Below, in pieces: positions 45,064-54,599 of a stretch of 64,000 nt of DNA. A model generated the notes under the pieces. It did no database searches and was not told where the DNA came from. It saw only the letters and a program-made list of their open reading frames with translations. Every line of letters starts with the position of its first letter. Position 1 is the first letter of the stretch. Source of the stretch: Phanerochaete sordida (lineage: Eukaryota; Basidiomycota; Agaricomycetes; Polyporales; Phanerochaetaceae); the NCBI GenBank assembly GCA_019973155.2, contig BPQB01000005.1:310001-374000 (forward strand), given 5' to 3'. The position numbers and the translations under genes were made by a program.

Positions 45064-46492
45064 TTACAGCTTGCTCCTTGGCAGGAGCTGACTGGTAGCA
45101 GACGTGAGGCTCTTCGCCGCGGTGTTCACCATCTCGTCGACACTAGGTATTGTAAGTAAGTAGGCTGGAGCGTATTCCAATGGGACTTACATGTCCTTCG
45201 CAGGTTTCACGTCGTTGATCGCTCCCGCGACCTTGCCCATGAGCCCTACGATATCTTTAGTAGTGTCCGAGGCATGAGAGGGACAGACCTACATGGCCGA
45301 CCCTCGAGTGATTTTTCTGGGTGCCTTTCGAGCTCAACCTCATGTGGAATCTTCCCCTGTGCTGTGAGCTGTGCAATCTCTTGCTGCCGCTTCGCCTCCC
45401 TAGAGCCGGAGTCAACCGTCGTTTACAACGCGACAAATAAAACAGTGAGACATACCACTCAGCGACATACGGCGTCTTCCTGACGCTCATCGGCCGGCCA
45501 GAGTACACGAGCGTGCGGACGGTGTCGTCGAAGCCCGCGCTGAGCAACTCCTGCTTGTGCTTCGGCGGCGCGCCGGCCTCCTCGCTCGCGACGAAGCGCG
45601 TGCCGACCCACACGCCCGCCGCGCCGTACGCCAGCGCGGCGGCGAGCCCGCGCCCGTCTGCGATGCCGCCCGCCGCGACGACGAGCACGGGCTCCCCCGT
45701 GAGCGGGCTGCGCGCGGCCCGGCAGGCGTCGACGCACGCCGGGATCAGGATCGAGAAGGGCGTGTCGCCGGTGTGCCCGCCGCCCTCGCCGCCTTGGGCG
45801 CAGATGATGTCGACACCTGGGATGTAGCATGAGACACAGAGATACTACGAGGGAGGGAGAGAGTTTGCTAACCCTGGGCAAGTGCTTTCGGTACGTGCTT
45901 GGGGTGTCCGACCATGCTATGAGACGAGGTGAGCTGCATCACTCCATCGGCGTGGAGTTGACCCACTTCATGACAGCGATGCCGGCCGCGTGCAGCTTGT
46001 CGACCATCCACTTGGGCGGTACACCGACGGCGCAGACGAAGAGCGCTGCCTTGTTCTTAATGATAACCTCGGTGAGCTCTGGGAGCTGCCCCTGGGTGTA
46101 GTCGTACTGTACGGCGTTGTCAATGTCCTGATATGACCGGACGTCGGAACTGGCTGCTCACGTTTGTCTTGCGCGCATTTCCGCCAACCTGAGGGATCAA
46201 GAGGTCGACGCCGAACGGCGCACTCTTGTCCTCGAGGTGGCTCTTGATGTCGTCTATGGACTGCTGCAGCACCTTTGGGCTCTGGCGCAAACCGCCAATG
46301 ACGCCGATGCCGCCTGCGTTGGTGACGGCTGCAGCGAGTCGCGGGCCCGCCGCAACGTTCATGCCTGTCCAGTGCCGTGGTCAGCGGGAGCTCGGAGCGC
46401 GAGCGACGAGGCGTACCTGCGAGCATGACGGGGTGGTTGATTTTAAACAACCGCGTGAGGGGCGTCGAAAACACTGGGGGCGAGGACGGCAT
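45064..46492 (-). CDS. Nitronate monooxygenase (2-nitropropane dioxygenase) family protein
   Basis: FMN-dependent TIM-barrel enzyme that oxidises nitronates. The first exon reads MPSSPPVFSTPLTRLFKINH then PVMLAG, joined to MNVAAGPRLAAAVTNAGGIG and VIGGLRQSPKVLQQSIDDIK. Further segments are SAPFGVDLLIPQVGGNARKT, AALFVCAVGVPPKWMVDKL, DIICAQGGEGGGHTGDTPFS (FMN phosphate loop), VLVVAAGGIADGRGLAAALA and GAAGVWVGTRFVASEEA, with TPYVAEWEAKRQQEIAQLT near the end. The active-site His in GGHTG is present. A short last exon ends TSQLLPRSKL. A TATA-like AGTATAAAGG about 60 bp upstream (46546-46556, minus) fits the start at 46492 rather than the in-frame ATG at 46579. No targeting signal is seen, though the final SKL is a perfect peroxisomal PTS1. 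Divergent from the haem lyase gene. Confidence 0.92.
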
Positions 46493-46545
46493 GGTGGGCG
46501 ACTCGGGGGATAGCAGCGAGACCTGCTCGAGCCTGGCGGCGGCGG

Positions 46546-46556
46546 AGACCTTTATA
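46546..46556 (-). promoter_or_regulatory. TATA box of the nitronate monooxygenase-like gene
   Basis: Minus-strand AGTATAAAGG, about 55-60 bp upstream of the ATG at 46492. It lies inside the alternative upstream frame, which argues that the longer start is not used. Confidence 0.55.
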
Positions 46557-46758
46557 CTCTGCGGTGCGGTTCGTGGCACTCTGAATCCTCCGGCAGCGGG
46601 CTGGGGGCGAGTAGCCGGCCTCGAGGCTCGGACCGACGCGTCACGCGCCTCCGCCGCTGCCTCATTAGGGCGTGTCGGCGCACCTTACGTAAGCCTGCCC
46701 AATTCCGACCGTGCTCATTCGTTCCGTGCGCGCACCTGCAGCAAGCCCGATCCACCAA

Positions 46759-47566
46759 ATGGCCTCCGGAGACAAGTGCCCCGTCGACCACGCCTCCCCG
46801 CCGCCCGCGGACAAGTGTCCCGTCGACCACGGTAGCATGCACTCGGGCGCCGCCGAGCAGTGCCCCGTCGACCACACCGCGCGCTCCTCGTGGACGAGCC
46901 TCTTCTCCTCCAAAAACGACAAGGCGGCGCCGCCGCACCCGCAGCCCGCGGCGAGCTCGTCCGCGCTGCCGCGCCTCCCGGTGGACCGCGAGGTGTCGAG
47001 CATCCCGCGCACGGACGGCGAGAACTGGGTGTACCCGTCCCAGGCGCAGTTCTTCGCGGCCATGGAGCGCAAGAACCACAACCCGCACGCGCCGGACATG
47101 AAGGTCATCGTGCCGATACACAACGCCGTCAATGAGCGTGCGTGGGCGGAGGTGATGAGGTGGGAGGCAGGGCAGGGCGGCGACGCGTGCGGGGGTGTGA
47201 AGCTCGTCAGCTTCAAGGGCAAGTCGAAGGAGTTGACGCCGAGAGCCCGGTGGAAGACGATGCTCGGGTGCGTGGCCGAGTGGTGTTTCGCGCTTTGTTC
47301 GTCGCTGAACGTACACCAGGTACACACCGCCGTTTGACCGGCATGACTGGGTAGTCGACCGTTGCGGAACGCGAGTGCGGTACGTTATCGACTTCTACAC
47401 CGGACGGTCGGCGGCGAACAACAACCCCTCGTTCTACCTTGACGTCCGGCCAGCCCTGGACAGCTGGGAAGGCGTCCGGTTACGAGCGGAGAAATTTGTG
47501 TCAAACTGGGTAGGGGACCTTTGGTCGTCGAGCTCGCCTTCGCCCTCGTCCAAACCTGCTTCATGA
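46759..47566 (+). CDS. CYC3: Holocytochrome-c synthase (cytochrome c haem lyase)
   Basis: Attaches haem to apocytochrome c in the mitochondrial intermembrane space. The N-terminus carries three Cys-Pro-Val motifs ([30 protein letters not shown]), the haem regulatory motifs of this family. The conserved core follows: [77 protein letters not shown], then across an intron [20 protein letters not shown] and [11 protein letters not shown]. Two CPV copies are more typical; three are seen here. It has no cleavable presequence, as known for the family. The C-terminus [19 protein letters not shown] ends in a Ser/Pro tail. It is divergent from the nitronate monooxygenase gene, with 266 bp between starts. 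Confidence 0.93.
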
Positions 47567-47657
47567 TACTTCACGCGCTTTGTACGGATACTGCCTGGGC
47601 ATCTGAGTAATACCACTACTCCGCATACTAGATTACAACGCAAAACTCCGAGTGAGA

Positions 47658-49162
47658 CTACCGCTTGCTCTTCGTCTTTTGCTTTTTAGGTGGAGGTCTC
47701 CGGACTTCCTCATCCTCGCTGCTCTCCTCAGCTTCACTGTCAGAAACCTCACTACCTTCCTCTCCCTCGCTAATCTCCTCCTCTTCATCCCATTCGCCTT
47801 CCTCGAATTCTTCCTCTTCGTTGGCACTCTGTTCCTCCTCCTCGTGCTCCTCGTCGCCACTTTGGCCTTCCTCAGCATCCGACTCATCGCCATCCTTCTT
47901 GGCAAGCTGCTTTTTCCGCGCGACATTCTTCTCCTGCTCCTCGCGTCTCTGCTTCCGCAAGCGTTCTTTGGCGGCATGCTCCGCCTTTTGTTTCTCCACT
48001 TCAGACTTTGTCTTCTTGACTGTTCGCGCGGGTCAGCTCAACCGCAGAACAAGCGCATGAAGTGAGACGCACCGAATTCGTGGTAGATGACACTGCCCTC
48101 CCTGCCCGGGACGCCCTCCACGATCTTGATCAGCCGCAGCTCCATGCGCGGGCCAATCTCATCGAGCTTGACGGCGCGCTTCTGCCCCTTCTTGTTGTTG
48201 CGCCCGACGTAGTCGTCCGCGAGCGAGATCGCGTCGAGGTCGTCGCCGCCGGCGCTCGACGCGCTCGACGCGGCGGACTCGTAGCCGTCCGTGCCGGGGC
48301 CGGGCTCGCCCTTCTTGCGGAGCAGGAAGTCCGCGACGTCCTTCTCGTTGCCGAGGTCGAGCACGCCGTGCGTGGACGACGCCTTCGCGGCGGCGCCCTC
48401 GAGCACGCGGCGCACGCGCTTCGAGACGCCGTACGGCTTCACGGTGATGAGGAAGTGCCGGAAGTCGACCGTGCCGCGCTCGGCGTTGTACGCGACGAGC
48501 ACGACGCGCCGCGCGGAGGAGAGCGAGATCGTCTTGGGCGAGAGCGGGGGGAAGAGCGTCTGGAAGGTCTTCATGAGCAGGGTGAGGTGGGGTGGGGTGC
48601 CGGGGCCGGGCTGCGGGAAGGAAGCAAGGACAAGCTGAACACGGGGTGAGCAAGGCACGGCTGAGTGCTAGTTCCGGGTTCACGCACCAGCGGCGGGCTG
48701 AGGTACTCCACGGTGCCGATGCTCTTCGCCCTCCGTGACGTCCGCGTGATGTCCTTCAGCAGGCTGTACCGCTCTATGCGGAAGCTGAGCGTCGGCCCGA
48801 CGGGCAGGCGCACGATGCGCAGCGACGGCGCGACGTCCGTGAGCGTGAACGCGAGGAGGTGCGTGACGCCGAGCGGCGGGGCCATGGTCATGAAGTCCTT
48901 CAGCTTGTTGCGTGCCCGTTCCTTCACTTGCAGCGCGCATTCAGCATGTCTCCGCGGGCTAGACGAAACCAGAGAGACTGACCCTAAGCCGGCTTGCGGT
49001 GTTGGGCTCCATGACCTTGCGCACATCGCGCACGAGCTGCGAGAGCGACGTCCCGACCTGGCCGTGCTTGATGACGAAGGACTTGGGGACGCCCTCGGCA
49101 GTGCCGGGGGCAGAGGCGGTGCCGCCTTTGAGGTGAGTGCGGTTTTTGCGTCGGCGAGCCAT
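47658..49162 (-). CDS. SSF1: Ribosome biogenesis Brix-domain protein SSF1/Peter Pan
   Basis: Nucleolar Brix protein needed for 27S pre-rRNA processing of the 60S subunit. Start MARRRKNRTHLKGGTAS, then VPKSFVIKHGQVGTSLSQLV, RDVRKVMEPNTASRLR, and after an intron KERARNKLKDFMTMAPPLGV. The Brix core continues THLLAFTLTDVAPSLRIVR, GPTLSFRIERYSLLKDI, FPPLSPKTISLSSARRVVLV and TVDFRHFLITVKPYGVSKRV. A linker with a Ser/Asp stretch leads to GPRMELRLIKIVEGVPGREG and VIYHEFVKKTKSEVEKQKAE. The C-terminus is a long acidic Glu/Asp tail and ends PPKKQKTKSKR, a basic nuclear signal. About four exons. The tail is encoded by a simple GAA/GAG repeat at 47700-47880. Confidence 0.93.
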
Positions 49163-49344
49163 GATGAGCTTGACCAGGAAATGTGCAGAGCGAGGAAATC
49201 GCCCAGGCGCCGACGGAAGTTTGATCACTGTTTGCTCTTATTTGTGAGTTGACGGCGGTGCACCAGATACGGAAGGGAGGCGGGCCATTGTGGCGTTCAA
49301 AGCGGATCAACGAGACAGCAAGCGTGGCCGGGAAAAGCGGATTA
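49163..49344. other. SSF1 upstream region next to the mobile-element island
   Basis: A 180-bp promoter-side stretch between the SSF1 start codon and the TA at 49343-49344 that marks the first MITE. No gene or other repeat is seen. Confidence 0.4.
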
Positions 49345-49864
49345 CAGTGCTTTGCATATGAAACTGCACACCGTGATTTTCGCAGCGATGTTTGTCCTGT
49401 ACAACGGATACCTTTCGAGGCAACGACCTCGGTCACAGGCCTAGAGGGCGTCCCGTCACGGATGATTGCAACTCACCCTTTTGCTGGCTTCGAGGTGCGA
49501 TAGCACGAGGGGGGTGGTAAGCATAGCTCCAGTCTTGCGTGCGGCCTTCAGCGAAACGAATTGCATGAAATTGAGGGAAAGCGGCAGACGGCGACTTGCG
49601 CGCGCTAACGCTGCGAGATGCACGGCTAGCGTATATTGGATACTCTTCTCGACGGATCCCACCTAACTGGCGGTGCATTGGGGATTCACAATGCTGGATA
49701 CATTCGCTCTGCAGCTGCCTAGCAAAATTCTTTGCATGAACGCCTGGCAGATACCAGGCGAATATTCTTCATCTGTGACCACCCCTTCGCCCGATAAGGC
49801 GAGTTTGTACGGGACAAACAGCTGCGCGAAATTCGCGTTGTGCAGTTTCATATGCAAAGCACTG
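49345..49864. mobile_element. Tc1/mariner-type MITE
   Basis: The 520-bp element is bounded by TA dinucleotides (49343-49344 and 49865-49866), the target duplication of this superfamily. Its terminal inverted repeats begin CAGTGCTTTGCATATGAAAC, identical for the first 26 nt, and remain alignable for about 65 bp. The CAGTG start matches the TIR start of many Tc1/mariner elements. No transposase ORF is present, so it is non-autonomous; the interior has no recognisable gene. The superfamily call rests on the TA duplication and TIR start, not on a search. Confidence 0.78.
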
Positions 49865-49896
49865 TAATTTACATTTGTTAGCACGAAGCAGCAGGA

Positions 49897-49905
49897 GGTT
49901 ACACA
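49897..49905. repeat. Left 9-bp target-site duplication of the Mutator-type MITE
   Basis: GGTTACACA, repeated exactly in direct orientation at 50684-50692 immediately beyond the opposite terminal repeat. Confidence 0.8.
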
Positions 49906-50683
49906 GGATTATTCTAATGAGAAACCCCCGTGGGAACCAGAAACCCTGGCTTCTCTTCAGCAACCCGGTTTCTGCGTGTAAGCGCCGTTTGAGACCTCGG
50001 ACACCGTTCCGCGCGATGAGGAGCGCCGCTACATAACTCGCATACAGGGGACAGTACATGTCGTTGTGACAATTTGTATAGAATGCCAAACAATCAGACA
50101 TCTCCTCAATATTATTCAAGAGCGTTATAAGTTGATTAGAGTGCAAGGTCGTAGAATCACGGAATTTCATTGAAATGCGACATAGTTATGCGTCGGTATG
50201 CTTCTTGCGCGGCTTACACTCTTGAAAGCATCATTGTTCACCTTTTGACAAGCTCAATACCCGCCATGAAGCTTATATTGAACGTCTATATGCCGTTTCT
50301 CAGACGCAGCTCGACATTGCGCTATACGGGGGTAGGCGCCAAGTCTGGCATATGGTCGTCGGCTTATGTAATACTCAAACTCGCACATCGACATTCGACT
50401 TACCTATCCCTAGAAGAGTCATCGAGTGTTGTGTAAAATATTTATTACACAGACGCAATACAATATGGTGTCTGAGAAGTATATTCCCAGCGCATTAGGT
50501 CTCTGGTGGCCCACGACGCCTCTTCGTGAAAGCAATGGTCTCGCGGCCAGCGGTCCCCGAGGTCCCGCCAATCCGCAGAAACCCCACTGCAAACGATGTG
50601 CAGGGGTTGCTGGAGAAACCCCTCCTGGTATGGGAATTGAGGGGTTTCTTTCTCCCACGGGGGGTTTCTCATTAGAATCATCC
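49906..50683. mobile_element. Mutator-like (MULE) MITE
   Basis: A 778-bp element bounded by a 9-bp direct duplication GGTTACACA. The ends are inverted repeats: GGAT[T/G]ATTCTAATGAGAAA on the left and the same on the complement of the right. Similarity continues for about 130 bp with indels, including matching blocks AGAAACCC, TTCTC-CAGCAACCC, TTTCTGCG and GACCTCGG. Each end holds several inverted AGAAACCC/GGGGTTTCT units that could form a hairpin. Long, diverged TIRs with a 9-bp duplication are typical of Mutator-like elements. No transposase is encoded. It begins 32 bp beyond the end of the Tc1/mariner-type MITE. Confidence 0.8.
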
Positions 50684-50692
50684 GGTTACACA
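50684..50692. repeat. Right 9-bp target-site duplication of the Mutator-type MITE
   Basis: Exact direct copy of GGTTACACA found at 49897-49905. Confidence 0.8.
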
Positions 50693-51069
50693 ACCAGAAC
50701 GGCAATATGTATGCTATACGGAAGGAGATATAACACAAGACTAGTCCGCTGGGAAAGCACGAAATGCAAGAATTGCGAACGACGTGCGTTCTATAAGGAG
50801 AGTAGGTAGGACTAGTAGGTCCGAGAAGGGCGAGCCATAACATATAACAAGAAGGGAACCTAGGCAAAGACGAAGCGTATATATACAGGTGGTGCGGAAA
50901 GTCGCGACAAGGCTACACTCGAGGGTATAATGAATGACAAGAAAAGAACCATGGACTGGGAGCACACAATAATTTAGAGAGGGCAAGACGTCTGTACCAA
51001 GCCACACCATTGATTATGGCTTCGCACGACACCTCACCAGAGTAGAGTCCACAAGACAGGAGTACACAT
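50693..51069. other. 3' flank of the PKA gene beside the MITE
   Basis: A 377-bp stretch, AT-richer than the genes, that should contain the 3' UTR of the minus-strand kinase gene. No gene seen. Confidence 0.4.
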
Positions 51070-52527
51070 TCAAAACTCCATGAAATGGAAGCCTGTCGTG
51101 TCGAATCGCTGCGTCAGATCGCGCGGCTGTTCTTCCCGAATGAGGCCTGGTATTTCTTCAGCTGGTGGCAGCGGTAGACGCGAGAAGTGACGAGTGTCCT
51201 CAAGAGAGGTAACATGTGGTATGATCGGTGCCTATGGAGCATCAGTCCCGTCGCAACGCGGGTCTAAAACGGGTACGTACTCGGATGTCGCGACGCTCTA
51301 GGGCATCCCAGTCTACGCCGCGGAACCACGAGTGGTCGAGGATATCTTGTGCACCACCAATCAAGTTACCAAGCCTTTTGGTCCGGTCTGGGTGAAGGAA
51401 GGCCTTGATGATGTCGCGCGACAGCCTGTCCATGTCCCTGGGCCAGTGTATCTTGCCTTTCAGGATCTTCTCATAGATGCCGTAGGCGGTCTCGTCGAAG
51501 AACGGAGGGTACCCTACCATCATCTCATAGGCGAGGATACCGCAGGCCCACCAGTCAGCAGCCTTCCCGTGTCCGTCCGACTGGATGATTTCCGGAGCCA
51601 AGTATTCCGGGGTGCCGCAGAGCGTCCAGGTACGGTCGTCAACTATCTTGGCGAAGCCGAAGTCGGTGAGCCGCAGATAGCCACGCGAGTCAAGCAGGAG
51701 GTTTTCGGGTTTGAGGTCCCGGTAGATGATGTTGAAGGAGTGGAGGTACTTGAGCGCCAAGATGATGTTCGCCAAGTAGAAGCGGGTCACGTCGGGCGTG
51801 AACCGCTGCGCGCGCCGGAGGTGGGTGAAGAGCTCACCGCCGGGCACGTACGAAAGCAGCATGTAGATGTTGAGGCTGTCCTGGAAGGTCGCGTATAGGT
51901 CCACGATGAACGGATGACGGACCCTAGAGAGAATGTAACGTTCCGCGTTTACGTGTTCAACTTGTCTTAGTCGGACTATGTCCGTCTTCCGTAGGACCTT
52001 CATTGCGAAGCAATTCTGAGCCGTCGGGAGTGCAGAACCCCGAAGGCGAACGAGCAGCACGCGGCCAAAGGTGCCGGTTCCTGGTGGGTCAATTCAGAAT
52101 GCTGGAAGGGGCTGCACGGTGAGGAACACGCACCTAAGGTCCCCTTGACCTCAAAGTCAGTTAGATGCAAGGTCCCGCGCTGCACACGTGACTGCTCGTC
52201 TTCTAGACGACGCGCTGGTTGCGTCGTCGGTGCTGCGTCGACCGTGTCGACTTCCATCTGTCCTTCTGACTGCGCGGCGTCCATGCCCGAGTCGCGCGGG
52301 GTTGGCACCGGCGGGGCAAGGTTCGCGTCCTGCACCTCGACGCCGTGCATCGAATCCACGGGGGCGATTTCCTCGTGATCGCTGTTCCCTGGCGATAACG
52401 GCGGCGTCATCGGGCCCTGAGCAGGCACGAGCCCGGAGAGGTGCGCGGGGGGAGGCTGCAGGGGGATCTGGAGTGTGGGGTTGGGAAGCGAGGCGGATCG
52501 GAAGGACGGGTATCCGGAGTTCTCCAT
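51070..52527 (-). CDS. TPK: cAMP-dependent protein kinase catalytic subunit
   Basis: AGC kinase released from regulatory subunits by cAMP. A Pro/Ser/Thr-rich N-terminal extension of about 120 aa begins MENSGYPSFRSASLPNP. The kinase domain follows: LTDFEVKGTL-GTGTFGRVLL (Gly loop, split by an intron), CFAMKVL (catalytic Lys), EHVNAERYIL (alphaC Glu), IIYRDLKPENLLLD (HRD-type loop, YRD), LTDFGFAKIV (DFG) and RTWTLCGTPEYLAPEII (activation-loop Thr). The PKA tail ends with an FxxF motif, FHFMEF, joined from a short exon at about 51070-51240. About 450 aa. The AGC tail sequence matches catalytic subunit rather than PKC or S6K. A basidiomycete usually has one or two such genes; which paralogue this is cannot be told. 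Confidence 0.94.
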
Positions 52528-53105
52528 GATTTTGGGAAAATGGTTCGGGCAGAGGGCGGGCCTGGCCTGGAGGGGGTGTCGCGGGCTATGTGCGGTGCGT
52601 CGCCCGCGGATGAGACTCCGAGCAATGGCCAGATCAAGTGACGCACCTTGGATTATACGATATTACAATATCACGGTACAACAGTCAAACCAACGCTGCA
52701 GTGTCCAGGTCCCAGCGAACTTCCAAGGTGCACTTGCAGGAGCGCAGGATTGTATCAGAAGAACGGCTTGCTTCACGGGCGAATGGCCATCAGAAGGGGT
52801 GTCCAGCGACCCTCATGGCCAGGACACGACGTACCAAACGTCCTCCGTAGAACACGCGCTCTGCGCGAATACCGTCTAGTAAAGCTACAAGGGAAAGTGG
52901 TTTATGAAGAGGAGAGCCGGGGACCAGTGTTCGACGCCCGAACAGACTGACCGACTGATATCCAAAAATGGTATCCCACGTGGCACAGTACGCATTGTCC
53001 TAGCGCTTTGGCTGACCATCTCAAGCGAACAGCGGTGTACTGCCACAGATACATTGCAAACTCGGGCGACGCGTATCTAGCCAACCCATGTGATTGCTTC
53101 ATAGG
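52528..53105. promoter_or_regulatory. PKA upstream region
   Basis: Between the PKA start codon and the stop codon of the DODA-like gene (both minus strand). Open frames here show nothing recognisable. It should contain the PKA promoter and the DODA 3' UTR. Confidence 0.4.
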
Positions 53106-54289
53106 TTACACGCCAAATGCAACAGTTGGTGCACCGTAGATAGCAGATATGACCCGTACATCGCTACCCTCGCCTGCGCCTGCTGCAACATACAGCGGTA
53201 CGAAGTGATCAGCGCGCGGATGTGCCAGCCGGAAACCAGGATGCTCGACGAGCTTGACCATGGCAGATTTGCGCTCCGCGGGCTACAATTCATCAGCAGC
53301 GGTACGGGTAAGTAAATGAGAACTCTCGCACATCAGGCACCGTAACCGCATCCAGAACGGCCTTGTTGAACTCGTGGTAGATGGGCTGAGCGGTATCTTC
53401 TGCGAAGCACGAGAAGTCGCGTAGGTTGTGGACCATAAGTCCTCCAGATAGCACCAAAATGCCTTCCTCCCTGAGGCAGAGCATCCAGGATTTCAGATTA
53501 CTGTGATGCTCTTCGAAGATGGGAAAGATACCAACCTTAGCTTGTTGACAGCTTGACCCACAGCCCAATTCTTCAGCGGATCGAGTGAGCCGTCGAGAGA
53601 TGCCTCGACGATTGGGATGTCCATGAAAGTCTCGCCAAACATGAGCCTGAAGGGGACGAAGACACCGTGGTCCAGCCCAGGAGCATTCTTTCCAAGCCCG
53701 TCCGGACCACGGGGCTCTAGTTTAGAGGATGTACGAGCCAAAAGTCCTGACTGATCAAGCTATCAGTACACAGGATAAACACAAATTGAGAAAGCTGTAG
53801 GCACCTCTTTGAACAATTCAACGACCCTCTGCGATACAGCGGTGTCGCCCCGAGATTTGAACTTGAGACGGTACATCTCCGGCTGGAACCCATAGTAATC
53901 GTAGTACAGCGGATTCTCGTCGCCATAATCAGTCACTGATTTGAACCGGATCGTTAACACGCGGAAAGCGGTAGATTGCAGTCGCATGGGTACCCACCAA
54001 GACGTTCACCGAGCGTCTCCCAATGGGCGCTGAAGACAACGATGGCCTTCGGGTTGTATTTGGTCAACAACGCAGGGCCAAAGTCCCTCAGGAAGTTTGA
54101 GAGGGGGCCCTTGGGGCCAGCGTGCTTGAGCATGGGGGTCCTCGAGGCTTCTGATTCAGGAAACGCAAGCATAGGCGACCCGTGTCCGAAGAAGAAGGCT
54201 GGAATCCTCTCTGGAGTGTTGGGCAGCTCATCGAGAGCCTTTCGCCACTGCTCCCGCGTCTTGGGCAGCGAGGAAACACTGGAAGACAT
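53106..54289 (-). CDS. LigB-type aromatic ring-opening dioxygenase (DODA-like)
   Basis: Extradiol dioxygenase superfamily that cleaves catechols such as DOPA using Fe(II) or Zn. Five exons from ATG 54289: MSSSVSSLPKTREQWRKALD, then IPAFFFGHGSPMLAFPESEA and KAIVVFSAHWETLGERLG. A second exon follows with VTDYGDENPLYYDYYGFQPE, then SGLLARTSSKLEPRGPDG, GLDHGVFVPFRLMFGETFMD and EEGILVLSGGLMVHNLRDF. Finally PAERKSAMVKLVEHPGFR, AHPRADHFVPLYVAAGAGEG and a C-terminus PTVAFGV at the TAA at 53106-53108. The metal-binding His residues (HGSP, SAHWE, DHGVF) and a conserved HNLR are present. About 300 aa. The region upstream of the ATG is promoter (TATATA at about 54364-54370), so no N-terminal membrane anchor is coded. 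It is divergent from TFB3. Confidence 0.92.
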
Positions 54290-54599
54290 GGTGCGGCTGG
54301 ACGAGTTGAAGAGCGGGAAGCGTTGGAAGAGGCCGTAAGCCAGGAGACCAGCCAGGATGGCGGCTATATAAGAGATCCTGGGGGCCAGCGTGGTGTGCCT
54401 CAAACCCCGGCGGGCTGCTGTGTGGGAGTATGCGTCAAGCTCATCGCGTCTTCCGCTGCGTGAACTGCCCGCGCTGCTCGTCCTTAGCAAGCTGTGTTTC
54501 GCTTACGAGACGCGGCTCGTGTCATGGGCGCACAAGGATTGGACGCGCTTAGAGAGGCGCCGGCACACCTTCCAGCCACCTCCATCCTCCAACGCCAGG

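Noticed and set aside
46493..46579. Longer start for the nitronate monooxygenase at 46579
   Set aside because: The extra 29 residues overlap a TATA-like box at 46546-46556, and the family normally starts at the shorter Met.
49342..49420. Peptide LQCFAYETA shared by two ORFs on opposite strands as evidence for a protein family
   Set aside because: The similarity is explained by the terminal inverted repeats of the Tc1/mariner-type MITE; a similar string at 54490-54520 (LCFAYETRL) is not part of that repeat and appears to be chance.
54290..54490. N-terminal extension with a hydrophobic segment in front of the DODA-like dioxygenase
   Set aside because: The open frame begins at TTG, contains no ATG before 54289, and carries a TATATA string that fits a core promoter. 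The membrane anchor is an artefact of reading promoter DNA.
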